From positions 1-12,245 of the forward strand of contig JADLCG010000136.1 of NCBI GenBank assembly GCA_020847355.1: 12,245 bases of DNA, given 5' to 3'. Both the position numbers and the translations under genes were made by a program. Origin of the DNA: Anaerolineales bacterium (GTDB lineage Bacteria > Chloroflexota > Anaerolineae > Anaerolineales > Villigracilaceae). A model generated the notes under the pieces. That model was not told where the DNA came from, did no database searches, and worked only from the letters and a program-made list of their open reading frames with translations. How positions within the stretch are numbered: position 1 is the first letter of the stretch; each line of letters opens with the position of its first letter. Shown piece after piece: positions 1 through 6,705 of this stretch.

Positions 1-881
1 ACGTTGATGTAAACCACGCTACCGTGCGGCTGGCTGGAGAAACTAAATGGAATGATGCCCACGCCGCTTGAATTGGTGTTGATCGCAATCGTTTCGGTGC
101 GTTGATCGGGCCAGAGGATGCTGGCGTTGCAAGCCGCGTTTGAAACGAAACGTAAATTTTGATCTTGCAAAATGATGAAGATGGTTTGCGTATCGTCGGT
201 GAACGCGACGGCTTTTTTGACAAAGGCGCGCGCTTTGATTTGCAAGATCGCGCTTTGTGAATTATCCATTGGTTTGACGAACGCTAAGAGCGAACGATCT
301 TCTTTTAATTTATCGAAATAAATTCTGCCGAGGGGGCTGAGTTCTACGCGTTGCGATTCGGGTTTGTTGGGTAGCCACTCGAAGCGCGCGCGTTCAAAAT
401 ATTGAACGACTTTATCGTCGCGATATTCAAATGCCGAGATGGGGTTGCCAAATTGATTTGCGCCGCCGTATTTTTCAAAAAACTGAAGAAAATCGTAGCA
501 GACTTCAAACCCAGTTGGGAAGGTTTTGCAAGCCAGTTTGTTGACGGCGACGCTCATGGCGGTTTGCGGCGCGTAAGTTTCCACGCCGAGCGCGGTGAGG
601 GTCACTCTTTGCCCTTCAGGCAGTTCGGGGTGCAGTTCAAATCTGGCGCGTTGAAAATATTGGACGGTAAGCCCGGCTTTGGTGGGAAAAGCCTCGGTAA
701 TTGGATAGCCGAAGACAGTCAGGGCGTTTGGATTGCTGTTATAAAATTTGAGAAATTCCCCTTGGACGTTATGCCCGGTTTCGTCAAAATATTTGAAATC
801 CGTAGTTTGGGCAAACGCATTTGTCCAGATTGCGGATACAAGAATAAACGTCAGGAGTAGAGTGAAGAAGCGTCGAGACAT
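1..881 (-). CDS. Secreted protein with two LGFP-like repeat modules and an Ig-like C-terminal part (3' end beyond window)
   Basis: I read this minus-strand frame by hand. It is open from ATG at 881 to the left edge (293 complete codons, no stop), so the C-terminus is missing. Residues 1-24 look like a signal peptide: MSRR, a hydrophobic core, then AFA before Gln25. Two copies of one module follow, about 86 residues apart. Each has a TG..V...FL.F segment (from residues 35 and 123), an FG(Y/N)PI turn (Gly58, Gly145) and VQYF(Q/E)RARFE (from residues 73 and 159), ending in a Leu-Gly pair. Cys118 and Cys128 could form a disulfide. From about residue 200 a beta-rich stretch containing 'ILQDQ' and a 'T..SGVGIIPFSFSSQP' run resembles a bacterial Ig-like domain. 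The modules recall LGFP repeats, thought to bind cell wall or polysaccharide; the exact role is unknown. A TATAAT lies 16 nt upstream, with only a weak SD (AGG, 7-nt spacer). Confidence 0.85.
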   Translation of the reverse strand, partial: MSRRFFTLLLTFILVSAIWTNAFAQTTDFKYFDETGHNVQGEFLKFYNSNPNALTVFGYPITEAFPTKAGLTVQYFQRARFELHPELPEGQRVTLTALGVETYAPQTAMSVAVNKLACKTFPTGFEVCYDFLQFFEKYGGANQFGNPISAFEYRDDKVVQYFERARFEWLPNKPESQRVELSPLGRIYFDKLKEDRSLLAFVKPMDNSQSAILQIKARAFVKKAVAFTDDTQTIFIILQDQNLRFVSNAACNASILWPDQRTETIAINTNSSGVGIIPFSFSSQPHGSVVYIN

Positions 882-897
882 GCCGTTACCTGATTTC

Positions 898-903
898 ATT
901 ATA
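898..903 (-). promoter_or_regulatory. Candidate -10 box (TATAAT) of the secreted repeat-protein gene
   Basis: A perfect TATAAT reads on the minus strand from 903 to 898, with 16 nt to the ATG at 881. I see no good -35 hexamer 16-18 bp upstream. A start about 7 nt downstream of the box would give a 5' leader of only about 10 nt. Confidence 0.5.
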
Positions 904-955
904 CACATTATTCTTTGGAGGCGACCTTACAAAATAGACTTTATCGGTAATAAGG

Positions 956-1013
956 AAAAACGTCCCGAAGGTTGGTATTTTCCCTTTGATTTTCTTAAAA
1001 AACCTTCGGGACG
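956..1013 (-). terminator. Rho-independent terminator of the wecC-wecB operon
   Basis: The arms 961-973 (CGTCCCGAAGGTT) and 1001-1013 (AACCTTCGGGACG) are perfectly complementary over 13 bp, around a 27-nt AT-rich loop. Reading the minus strand, the stem is followed at once by TTTTT (960-956). It lies 65 nt past the wecB stop and before the -10 box of the next minus-strand gene, where an operon end is expected. The loop is longer than usual for a terminator. Confidence 0.75.
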
Positions 1014-1044
1014 GTTATTTCAGATAATGTCTAATATTATCCTT

Positions 1045-1062
1045 GCTCAAGCCGCCTTGAGC
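1045..1062. repeat. Small perfect hairpin between wecB stop and terminator
   Basis: GCTCAAG (1045-1051) and CTTGAGC (1056-1062) form a 7-bp stem with a 4-nt loop, starting 15 nt past the wecB stop. No T-tract follows on either strand, so it is probably not a terminator by itself. It could stabilise the 3' end of the wecB mRNA or be chance. Confidence 0.4.
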
Positions 1063-1077
1063 GATGGTTTGTAAAAT

Positions 1078-2184
1078 TTATTTCGATCGACTGCTTAGGA
1101 GCGCTTCGATGATTTTTTCTGCGGCGTGACCATCGCCATACGGGTTTGCGGATTTGGACATTTTGGCGTATTCAGCCGAATCATTTAATAAACGTCTGGC
1201 TTCGGCAACGATGCGATTGGTTTCTGTGCCGACGAGTTTCAACGTCCCTGCTGTCACGCCTTCGGGGCGCTCGGTGACGTCTCGCAAAACCAAAGTCGGA
1301 ATTCCAAAAGCGGGCGCTTCTTCTTGTATGCCGCCTGAATCGGTGAGGATCAAGTTGGCGTGTTTCATCAAATGCACGAGCGGGAGATAATCCAAAGGCG
1401 CGAGCAGGGTGATATTGGAAACGTCTGCGAGTAAGCGCTTCACCGGTTCTTGCACGTTTGGGTTGAGATGAACGGGGTAGATAATTTCAATATCTTCCGT
1501 TTGGGCAAGTTGGAGTAAAGCTTGGCAAATATTTTCCAAAGGTTCGCCAAAATTTTCCCGCCGATGCGCGGTGACTAAGATGAGCTTGCGCGCTTTTAGC
1601 TTGCTGATAAGGTCTGTAACTGCCTGCGGCTCGGGCTGATGCCGGACGAATTGCAATGCGTCTATCACGGTGTTGCCGGTGACTTTGATTATTTTTTCGT
1701 CAATGCCTTCGCGCAGTAAATTATTTTTAGCCCATTCAGTCGGCGCGAAATGTAAATCCGCGCTCACGCCTGCCACGCGGCGATTGATTTCCTCCGGGAA
1801 GGGTTGCCATTTGTCATGCGTGCGTAGCCCCGCTTCCACGTGCCCAAACTGAATGCGGCGAAAATACGTCAATAATGCGGTGATGGCGACGGTGGTGGTA
1901 TCGCCTTGCGCGAGAACCCAATCGGGTTGGAAATGTTCGAGTATGGGATCAAGTTCGGCGAAGATGGCGGCGCTGAGTTGCGCGAGGGTTTGATTTTCGC
2001 GCATCAAATTCAAATCATAATCTGGCGTGATTTCGAATAAATCCAAGACTTGATCGAGCATTTGGCGATGTTGCGCGGTGACGCAAACGCGCGATTCTAC
2101 GCCCGCCGTTTTTTTTAGCAATTTGACGAGAGGCGCCATTTTGACGGCTTCGGGGCGGGTTCCAAAAACGGAAAGAATTTTCAA
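1078..2184 (-). CDS. wecB: UDP-N-acetylglucosamine 2-epimerase (non-hydrolysing)
   Basis: Cytoplasmic enzyme that interconverts UDP-GlcNAc and UDP-ManNAc. The 368 residues match the family's usual length and carry its hallmarks in order: FGTRPEAVKMAP near the N-terminus (Arg10, Glu12, Lys15), GDTTT with Asp95, GHVEAGLRT with Glu117, PFPEEINRR with Glu131, AHRRENFG with His207, and TDSGGIQEEAP around 281-291. Asp95, Glu117 and Glu131 fall at the positions of the catalytic acids in E. coli WecB. The start is a TTG (2184-2182), preceded by AGGA with a 6-nt spacer; that SD overlaps the TAG stop of wecC, and no ATG lies nearby in frame. The 8-nt gap to wecC and the overlapping signal point to translational coupling. 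The product of this gene is the substrate of the wecC product. The stop is TAA at 1080-1078. Confidence 0.95.
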   Translation of the reverse strand: MKILSVFGTRPEAVKMAPLVKLLKKTAGVESRVCVTAQHRQMLDQVLDLFEITPDYDLNLMRENQTLAQLSAAIFAELDPILEHFQPDWVLAQGDTTTVAITALLTYFRRIQFGHVEAGLRTHDKWQPFPEEINRRVAGVSADLHFAPTEWAKNNLLREGIDEKIIKVTGNTVIDALQFVRHQPEPQAVTDLISKLKARKLILVTAHRRENFGEPLENICQALLQLAQTEDIEIIYPVHLNPNVQEPVKRLLADVSNITLLAPLDYLPLVHLMKHANLILTDSGGIQEEAPAFGIPTLVLRDVTERPEGVTAGTLKLVGTETNRIVAEARRLLNDSAEYAKMSKSANPYGDGHAAEKIIEALLSSRSK

Positions 2185-2190
2185 TGCAGT

Positions 2191-2195
2191 TCCTA
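2191..2195 (-). promoter_or_regulatory. SD of wecB overlapping the wecC stop codon
   Basis: On the minus strand TAGGA contains both the TAG stop of wecC and the AGGA that serves wecB, six nt before its TTG start. This fixes the unusual TTG start and suggests that ribosomes ending on wecC re-initiate on wecB. Confidence 0.65.
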
Positions 2196-3503
2196 TTTAT
2201 TTTTGCTATCGCCGAGGCGGAAGAAGCGGAAGCCTTGCTGTTTCCACGCTTCGGCAGTCCAACCATTGACTGTATCCAGCGCGATTTTGGCGGAGGTTTG
2301 CTTTTGTATCTCGTGCGGATCGAGCGCGGCGAATTGGCTGTGTTTGACGAGCAAGAGAATTAGATCCGCGTCTTGAATTGCGTCTTCCAGCGAAGCCGCC
2401 ATGTGGATTTCTTTAAGCTGGGCGTTGGGCTTAAACGGCTCCCAAGCTTTCACTTGCGCGCCGTCTTTTTGCAGAAGACGAATCGCTTCGCTGGCGGGGC
2501 TTTCGCGTAAATCGTCCACGTCTGGTTTGTAAGCCAGCCCAAGCGCGGCGATTTTTTTGTTTTTTAATTCGCCAAGCGCTTGCCGGGCTTTTTTAACTAC
2601 GAAGCGCGGTTGCTCATCATTGACTTGACGCGCATGATAAATTAGCTGACTCAGTTCTGGCGCGGCTTCTACGAAAAACCACGGGTCAACGCTGATGCAA
2701 TGTCCGCCGACGCCGGGACCCGGAGAGAGGATTTTGATGCGCGGATGTAAATTGGCGAGCGCAATTGCTTCCCACACGTCCACGCCAAATTTTTCGGCAA
2801 GGCGGGAGAATTCATTGGCGATGGCAATATTCACGTCACGATGCGTATTTTCCATAAGTTTCACCATCTCGGCTGTAGTCGAATCGGTTTTGACGATTTG
2901 ACCTTTGACGAAGGCGGCGTATAAATCTTGTCCAGCCTGCGCGGATTCTGGCGTGATGCCGCCAACAACACGCGCATTTTCAACCAGTTCTTTCATAATT
3001 TGTCCGGGTAGCACGCGCTCTGGAGAATAGCAGAGGAAGAAATCGGAACCAGCTTTCAGCCCGGATTTCTCTAAGATGGGGGCAACCAGATCAACCGTCG
3101 TGCGCGGCGGGGAAGTTGATTCAAGAATGACGAGGTTGCCTTTTTTCAAATGCGGGACGATGGATTCGGCGGCGGAAGTCACGGCTTGCATATCCGCGAG
3201 TTTGTAGGCGATTCCGCGATATTCTCCCAGCGCCTCATGCTTAAATGGGGTTGGCACGGCGATGATGAATGCGTCGGCGGTTTCAGTTTGCAGCGCCGCT
3301 CTAAACTTTTTGGCGTGAACCGCTTTTCTGAAAGTTTCATGAACGCCCGGCTCGTGGATGTGAATTTCGCCGCGGTTCAAAATTTCGATGACGTTAGGGT
3401 TAATATCCACGCCGACTACTTCCATGCCGTGCATGGCGAAAGTAGCGGCGGTAGGTAAGCCGATATATCCCAACCCAATTACGCAAAGTTTACTAAATTT
3501 CAC
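2193..3503 (-). CDS. wecC: UDP-N-acetyl-D-mannosaminuronate dehydrogenase (UDP-sugar 6-dehydrogenase family)
   Basis: NAD-dependent cytoplasmic enzyme that oxidises C6 of UDP-ManNAc in two steps to UDP-ManNAcA, a precursor of acidic surface polysaccharides. The 436 residues have the usual three-part build. The N-terminal Rossmann fold shows GLGYIGLP (11-17) and an Asp at the end of strand 2 (Asp33). The central dimer helix includes KLMENTHRDVNIAIANEF with Lys215. The catalytic loop GVGGHCISVDPWF holds the nucleophile Cys269 and Asp273. The C-terminal UDP-binding domain opens with LGLAYKPDVDDLRESPA (321-337). The start is GTG (3503-3501) behind a strong AGAGGAG with a 5-nt spacer. It leads the operon and has a TATAAT upstream. 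The neighbouring wecB supports ManNAc as substrate. UDP-GlcNAc or UDP-GalNAc dehydrogenases of the same family (WbpA/WbpO type) remain possible. Confidence 0.93.
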   Translation of the reverse strand: MKFSKLCVIGLGYIGLPTAATFAMHGMEVVGVDINPNVIEILNRGEIHIHEPGVHETFRKAVHAKKFRAALQTETADAFIIAVPTPFKHEALGEYRGIAYKLADMQAVTSAAESIVPHLKKGNLVILESTSPPRTTVDLVAPILEKSGLKAGSDFFLCYSPERVLPGQIMKELVENARVVGGITPESAQAGQDLYAAFVKGQIVKTDSTTAEMVKLMENTHRDVNIAIANEFSRLAEKFGVDVWEAIALANLHPRIKILSPGPGVGGHCISVDPWFFVEAAPELSQLIYHARQVNDEQPRFVVKKARQALGELKNKKIAALGLAYKPDVDDLRESPASEAIRLLQKDGAQVKAWEPFKPNAQLKEIHMAASLEDAIQDADLILLLVKHSQFAALDPHEIQKQTSAKIALDTVNGWTAEAWKQQGFRFFRLGDSKNK

Positions 3504-3537
3504 AAGAACTCCTCTTTGAAGAGATTTTACAAGCCTG

Positions 3538-3543
3538 ATTATA
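3538..3543 (-). promoter_or_regulatory. Candidate -10 box (TATAAT) of the wecC-wecB operon
   Basis: A perfect TATAAT reads on the minus strand from 3543 to 3538, 34 nt before the wecC GTG. That leaves a leader of about 27 nt that includes the AGAGGAG SD. The -35 region is not recognisable by eye. Confidence 0.55.
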
Positions 3544-3567
3544 AACGGGTCTGTTCGCCTTCTTTAT

Positions 3568-3583
3568 GCAACATTAATGTGGC
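3568..3583. promoter_or_regulatory. Palindrome in the divergent promoter region, possible operator
   Basis: ACATTAATGT (3571-3580) is a perfect 10-bp palindrome. Flanking bases extend it to 16 bp with seven of eight pairs matching. It lies between the -10 boxes of wecC (3538-3543, minus) and nfeD (3611-3616, plus), upstream of both promoters, where a shared regulator could bind. No regulator gene is nearby, so the role is a guess. Confidence 0.3.
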
Positions 3584-3610
3584 GACAGCGTAGATAGACT
3601 TAAGTTGCTG

Positions 3611-3616
3611 TATAAT
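3611..3616 (+). promoter_or_regulatory. Candidate -10 box (TATAAT) of the nfeD-slipin operon
   Basis: A perfect TATAAT ends 14 nt before the nfeD ATG at 3631. The SD AGGAG (3621-3625) begins only 5 nt after the box. A start at the usual distance would fall inside the SD, so the mRNA would have almost no leader. No clear -35 hexamer is seen. Confidence 0.5.
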
Positions 3617-3630
3617 CAAAAGGAGAAGCG

Positions 3631-4224
3631 ATGGACTTTCTACTTAACCCCAATGTTGCGTATGTTATTTTGTTAGTCGGCGTGTTTTTGGCGTTCATGG
3701 CTGTCGTTACCCCGGGCACGGGTTTGCTGGAAATTGGCGCGTTGTTTTGCTTTTTGTTGGTGGGATATGCCGTTTATCATCTTTCGATTAACTTTTGGGC
3801 GTTAATTGTCCTTGCCTTGAGTCTCGTTCCCTATATTTATTCAGTTCAGAAGCCGAAACGCCTCTTTTATTTGGGAATTTCGATCTTGATGGTCGTGATC
3901 GGCTCGGTCTTCCTATTTGATTCGAGTCAAGATTGGTTGTTGGTTAGCCCATTGGTAGCGTTCGTCTTTTCCGGGATGATTTCCGGCTCGTTGTGGATTT
4001 TTATCCGCAAGGCGATTGAAGCGACCTCCAGCCAGCCGACGCATGATCTGACCAGCCTAATCGGTCAGCTTGGCGAGGCGAAATCGAAAATTCATGCGGA
4101 TGGGAATGTATATGTGGCGGGCGAGTTATGGTCTGCTCGTAGCGAGCGTGCAATTCCAGCAGGGAGTCAAGTTCGTGTGCTTCAACGCGATGGCTTTACC
4201 CTTGTTGTTGAAAAAATAAATTAA
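3631..4224 (+). CDS. NfeD family membrane protein, partner of slipin
   Basis: Integral membrane protein of 197 residues. About five hydrophobic segments (roughly 10-28, 33-50, 53-70, 78-96 and 103-126) are followed by a soluble C-terminal domain (about 140-197). That domain has the NfeD OB-fold pattern: LIGQLGEAKS, an ADGNVYVAGELWSA strand pair, then GSQVRVL and GFTLVVEKI. The PGTG near residue 28 after the first helix is also typical. This is a short NfeD form with no serine-protease (ClpP-like) domain. The SD AGGAG sits 5 nt before the ATG. The SPFH-domain slipin follows after 11 nt; NfeD and slipin genes are paired in many bacteria and archaea, and the products are thought to act together in membrane microdomains. 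The exact role is unknown. Family identity is firm. Confidence 0.88.
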   Translation: MDFLLNPNVAYVILLVGVFLAFMAVVTPGTGLLEIGALFCFLLVGYAVYHLSINFWALIVLALSLVPYIYSVQKPKRLFYLGISILMVVIGSVFLFDSSQDWLLVSPLVAFVFSGMISGSLWIFIRKAIEATSSQPTHDLTSLIGQLGEAKSKIHADGNVYVAGELWSARSERAIPAGSQVRVLQRDGFTLVVEKIN

Positions 4225-4235
4225 AAGGAGTAAAT

Positions 4236-5171
4236 ATGGATCCAGCAATTAGTTATCAAGGAATTAATACTGCATTGGGTTCGACGTTGTTCTGTTTTGT
4301 TGGCGCGGCGCTGATCGTTCTCGTCATCTTCTTATGGAGTTCGATCAAAATCGTGCCGGAATATATGCGCTTGGTCGTCTTCCGTTTAGGGCGCGTTCTG
4401 TCAAAGCCGAAGGGCCCAGGCATTGTGATCATCATCCCGTTTTTTGACAGCTACAAATGGGTTGACTTGCGCGAACAAGTCCGTGAAGTTCCGCATCAAA
4501 CTTCGATCACCAAAGATAACGCCCCCATTTCGATTGACTTCCTCTGGTATTATAAAATTTTAGACCCGGGCGAATCGGTCTTGCAGGTAGGCAACTTTGA
4601 ATCTGCGGCGGCTGGTATTGCGGCAACCACGCTTCGCGCCGTGATCGGCGGTATCCCGCTGGACGATGTGCTTTCCGAGCGCGAACATATCAACAACATG
4701 CTTCGCACCCGCTTGGATGAAGTCACCGAGCGCTGGGGCGTGAAAGTCACCAACGTTGAAATCCGCGAAATCATCCCTCCGCGTGACGTGCAAGAAGCCA
4801 TGAACCGCCAAATGTCGGCTGAGCGTATTCGCCGCGCAGTCGTCACCGAATCTACCGGTACGCGCGAAGCGGCGGTCAACGTGGCGGAAGGCGAGAAGCA
4901 ATCGAACATCCTCCGCGCTGAAGGCGAAAAACAATCCGCCATCCTCAAAGCGGAAGGCGAACGCGAAGCCCAACTGCTCCGCGCCGAAGGTTTTGCCAAA
5001 GCCCTCGAACAAATTTACGGCTCGGCTAAATCTATTGACCAAAAGACGATGACGCTTCAATACTTTGAAACGCTCAAATCTATGGGCGCGAGTCCCTCCA
5101 CCAAATATATTTTCCCGATGGAATTTACCAGCATGTTGGATAACTTCCTCGGCAAGAACGCCAAAGGTTAG
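4236..5171 (+). CDS. Slipin / SPFH (band 7) domain membrane protein
   Basis: Membrane-anchored scaffold of the stomatin/prohibitin superfamily, expected to oligomerise at the inner face of the membrane. Of 311 residues, about 17-34 form one N-terminal hydrophobic anchor. The SPFH domain follows, with PEYMRLVVFRLGR (41-53), GPGIVIIIPFFDSY (60-73), a VDLREQ segment, and ERWGVKVTNVEIREIIPP (165-182). A coiled-coil tail holds four consecutive 11-residue units beginning AEGE or AEGF (217-260). The C-terminal helix ends with YIFPMEFTSM. AAGGAG lies 5 nt before the ATG and 11 nt separate it from nfeD, so they form one operon. Codons end in C more often than in the flanking genes (ATC, CGC, AAC), which may reflect high expression. 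It does not look like flotillin, which is longer. Confidence 0.92.
   Translation: MDPAISYQGINTALGSTLFCFVGAALIVLVIFLWSSIKIVPEYMRLVVFRLGRVLSKPKGPGIVIIIPFFDSYKWVDLREQVREVPHQTSITKDNAPISIDFLWYYKILDPGESVLQVGNFESAAAGIAATTLRAVIGGIPLDDVLSEREHINNMLRTRLDEVTERWGVKVTNVEIREIIPPRDVQEAMNRQMSAERIRRAVVTESTGTREAAVNVAEGEKQSNILRAEGEKQSAILKAEGEREAQLLRAEGFAKALEQIYGSAKSIDQKTMTLQYFETLKSMGASPSTKYIFPMEFTSMLDNFLGKNAKG
4884..5015 (+). repeat. Four 33-bp in-frame units encoding 11-residue AEGE repeats in slipin
   Basis: Units begin at 4884, 4917, 4950 and 4983. At protein level they are AEGEKQSNILR, AEGEKQSAILK, AEGEREAQLLR and a diverged AEGFAKALEQI. An 11-residue period fits a right-handed or hendecad coiled coil, normal for SPFH tails. 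The DNA units are similar but not identical, so recent duplication is unlikely. Confidence 0.75.
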
Positions 5172-5189
5172 CGAGTAATTCATAAATCG

Positions 5190-5228
5190 AATAAAATAAG
5201 GTCTCTCAACGAGAGACCTTATTTTATT
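5190..5228 (+). terminator. Terminator-like hairpin after slipin, abutting the next start codon
   Basis: The arms 5190-5207 and 5211-5228 are perfectly complementary over 18 bp with a 3-nt loop (AAC). The inner part is GC-richer (GGTCTCTC/GAGAGACC) and the outer part is A/T-rich, giving a T-rich run on either strand, so it could terminate in both directions. It sits 18 nt after the slipin stop. The first base after the 3' arm is the A of the next gene's ATG (5229), which is unusual and may give the hairpin a second role. Confidence 0.75.
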
Positions 5229-5663
5229 ATGCAAATTGTTAACGCTAACCTGCTGGATTTGAACGCGCTGTATAAATTAGAGAAAGCCTGTTTTGAAGCC
5301 GATGCCTGGCCCCTGATGGATTTAATGGCTATCTTGACTTTTCCCAACGTGGTGCGCTTGAAGGCGGTTGAGGATAATAAGCTAGTCGGCTTTGTTGGCG
5401 GCGATCCGCGCCTCAACGACGGGTGGGGCTGGGTTGCCACCATTGGGGTTGATCCTAGCTATCGGCGGCGCGGCATTGGGTTAGCTCTCTTGCACGCCTG
5501 CGAAGCGCGGCTGGGCGTGCCTAGCGCGCGCTTGACCGTGCGCGTTTCAAATATATCGGCAATTTCCATGTATCAAAAAGACGGCTACAAAACCATAGAC
5601 CTCTGGAAGAACTATTACAACGACGGGGAAGACGCGCAAGTGATGGAGAAAAACTTGGCATGA
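5229..5663 (+). CDS. GNAT family N-acetyltransferase, RimI-like
   Basis: A compact 144-residue GNAT enzyme that would move an acetyl group from acetyl-CoA to an amine. The N-terminus has the RimI-like DLNALYKLEKACFEADAWP pattern. The acetyl-CoA pyrophosphate loop is YRRRGIG (78-84). The tail reads LTVRVSNISAISMYQKDGY then YYNDGEDAQVMEK, close to ribosomal-protein S18 alanine acetyltransferase signatures. The native substrate cannot be read from sequence and may be a protein N-terminus or a small molecule. The domain is complete only if translation begins at ATG 5229, which touches the base of the preceding 18-bp hairpin. No SD is available outside that stem, and no better internal start is seen. 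The stop overlaps the next ATG (ATGA), so it is coupled to the acyltransferase gene. Confident on family, not on target. Confidence 0.88.
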   Translation: MQIVNANLLDLNALYKLEKACFEADAWPLMDLMAILTFPNVVRLKAVEDNKLVGFVGGDPRLNDGWGWVATIGVDPSYRRRGIGLALLHACEARLGVPSARLTVRVSNISAISMYQKDGYKTIDLWKNYYNDGEDAQVMEKNLA

Positions 5664-6682
5664 ATAATAAAAATCGGCTGGTTGAATTTGAAGCGCTGAG
5701 AGCGGTTTGTATTATCCTTTTGATGTTCGTGCATAGCGATATTTTTTCCACCTATTTATTTGGCATAAAACTTGAACCAATTGGTCCCTATCTGGGGACA
5801 TTTATGCTTGGCGCTTTTTTCTTTATGGGCGGGTATTTCACGGAATATTCGCATCGCCAGCGCTCACAGACCTGGCTTGAATATAGCTGGTCTAAATTTA
5901 TCCGTTTGTTTCCGCCCTATTGGCTGGCTCTGTTGGCATTTATGACCGTCTTAGGTTTTTCGCTAAAACGCCTAGACTTTATTTTATATTTTCTGGATTT
6001 ACAAATTGTTTTCTCGCCCACGTTTATCAAGCCGTTGCTGACGCTTTGGTACTTGAGCGCGATTTTCGTTTATTACTTTATTTTTGGGATATTGCGCAAG
6101 CGCTCCACGCGGAGTTTGATCGGTTATTCGACCCTGATCTTCTTAATTGCTTATTCCTTAAATCTTAAGTACGATTTGTTTGACGATCGTTTCTTTGAAT
6201 ATTTTTTCGTCTTTCTAAGCGGCGCGCTTTTAGCGCGCTACGACGAATTACGCAATCGAATTTTTTACGCTCCATTTACGCTCCAACTTGCCGTCGGCTT
6301 GATTAGCGCCGGCTTATACGGAATTTTTGAGTTTGGCGATTATCGCAATCGAGACGTTGGCTTTTTAGTTTCGTCAAATTTATATATCTTAAGCTGGACG
6401 GTTCTAGCTTTGCGCCTCTTTCGTGTGGAGCGCTGGCAGTGGAAGATTTGGCGACCTATCTCGTATGCCTCCTTCTTTGCCTACCTTTTTCACCGCCCAA
6501 TTTGGGAGTTGATGTTTCAAGCCATCCCTTTTCCAGAACAAATTCATCCGGGCTGGTTTCGCCTGTTCCCCGGCGCGATTTTCGTTTTTGTCATTTGCTA
6601 TTTTATGCAGGCGCTTTATGACCGTATTCTAAAGTCCGGCTCGGACTTTTGGAAACGGAAAATTTTGAAGGTCGCTACTTAA
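5660..6682 (+). CDS. Acyltransferase 3 (OafA-like) integral membrane protein
   Basis: A 340-residue polytopic membrane protein of the acyltransferase-3 family, which acetylates or acylates sugars and other surface molecules using a cytoplasmic acyl donor. The N-terminal helix carries the family signature EALRAVCIILLMFVH with Arg14 and His25. KFIRLFPPYW (79-88, Arg82) matches the conserved Arg-Leu-Pro-Tyr element. SYASFFAYLFHRPI (268-281, His278) matches the motif in a late helix. About ten hydrophobic segments are apparent and the length is normal for a stand-alone enzyme with no added SGNH domain. Its ATG overlaps the acetyltransferase stop by 4 nt; a GGAG lies 11 nt upstream. The polysaccharide-precursor genes wecB and wecC nearby are compatible with modifying a surface glycan, but they are on the other strand, so the link is only suggestive. 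Confidence 0.87.
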   Translation: MNNKNRLVEFEALRAVCIILLMFVHSDIFSTYLFGIKLEPIGPYLGTFMLGAFFFMGGYFTEYSHRQRSQTWLEYSWSKFIRLFPPYWLALLAFMTVLGFSLKRLDFILYFLDLQIVFSPTFIKPLLTLWYLSAIFVYYFIFGILRKRSTRSLIGYSTLIFLIAYSLNLKYDLFDDRFFEYFFVFLSGALLARYDELRNRIFYAPFTLQLAVGLISAGLYGIFEFGDYRNRDVGFLVSSNLYILSWTVLALRLFRVERWQWKIWRPISYASFFAYLFHRPIWELMFQAIPFPEQIHPGWFRLFPGAIFVFVICYFMQALYDRILKSGSDFWKRKILKVAT

Positions 6683-6691
6683 AGCAGGGAT

Positions 6692-6697
6692 TATAAT
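6692..6697 (+). promoter_or_regulatory. Candidate -10 box (TATAAT) directly before rnd
   Basis: A perfect TATAAT ends 8 nt before the ATG at 6706. A start about 7 nt past the box would fall within a base or two of the A of the ATG, giving a leaderless mRNA. No SD is present at a usable distance; AGGGA lies about 15 nt upstream and would not be transcribed. Confidence 0.55.
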
Positions 6698-6705
6698 CAG
6701 CCAAT

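Noticed and set aside
402..860. Plus-strand open frame of 152 codons
   Set aside because: It is antisense to the secreted repeat gene, which has a signal peptide, duplicated modules and a promoter. The plus-strand product resembles nothing and has no SD.
748..1074. Plus-strand open frame of 108 codons
   Set aside because: It runs antisense through the start of the repeat gene and then across the terminator hairpin; composition is non-coding in character.
4884..5015. 33-bp repeats in slipin as a recent tandem duplication or a CRISPR-like array
   Set aside because: The units are contiguous, in frame, diverged at DNA level and encode the coiled-coil period common in SPFH proteins.
4560..5234. 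Minus-strand open frame of 224 codons opposite slipin
   Set aside because: Long antisense frames arise from the C-rich third positions of slipin. The product has no recognisable motif, and it crosses the hairpin at 5190-5228.
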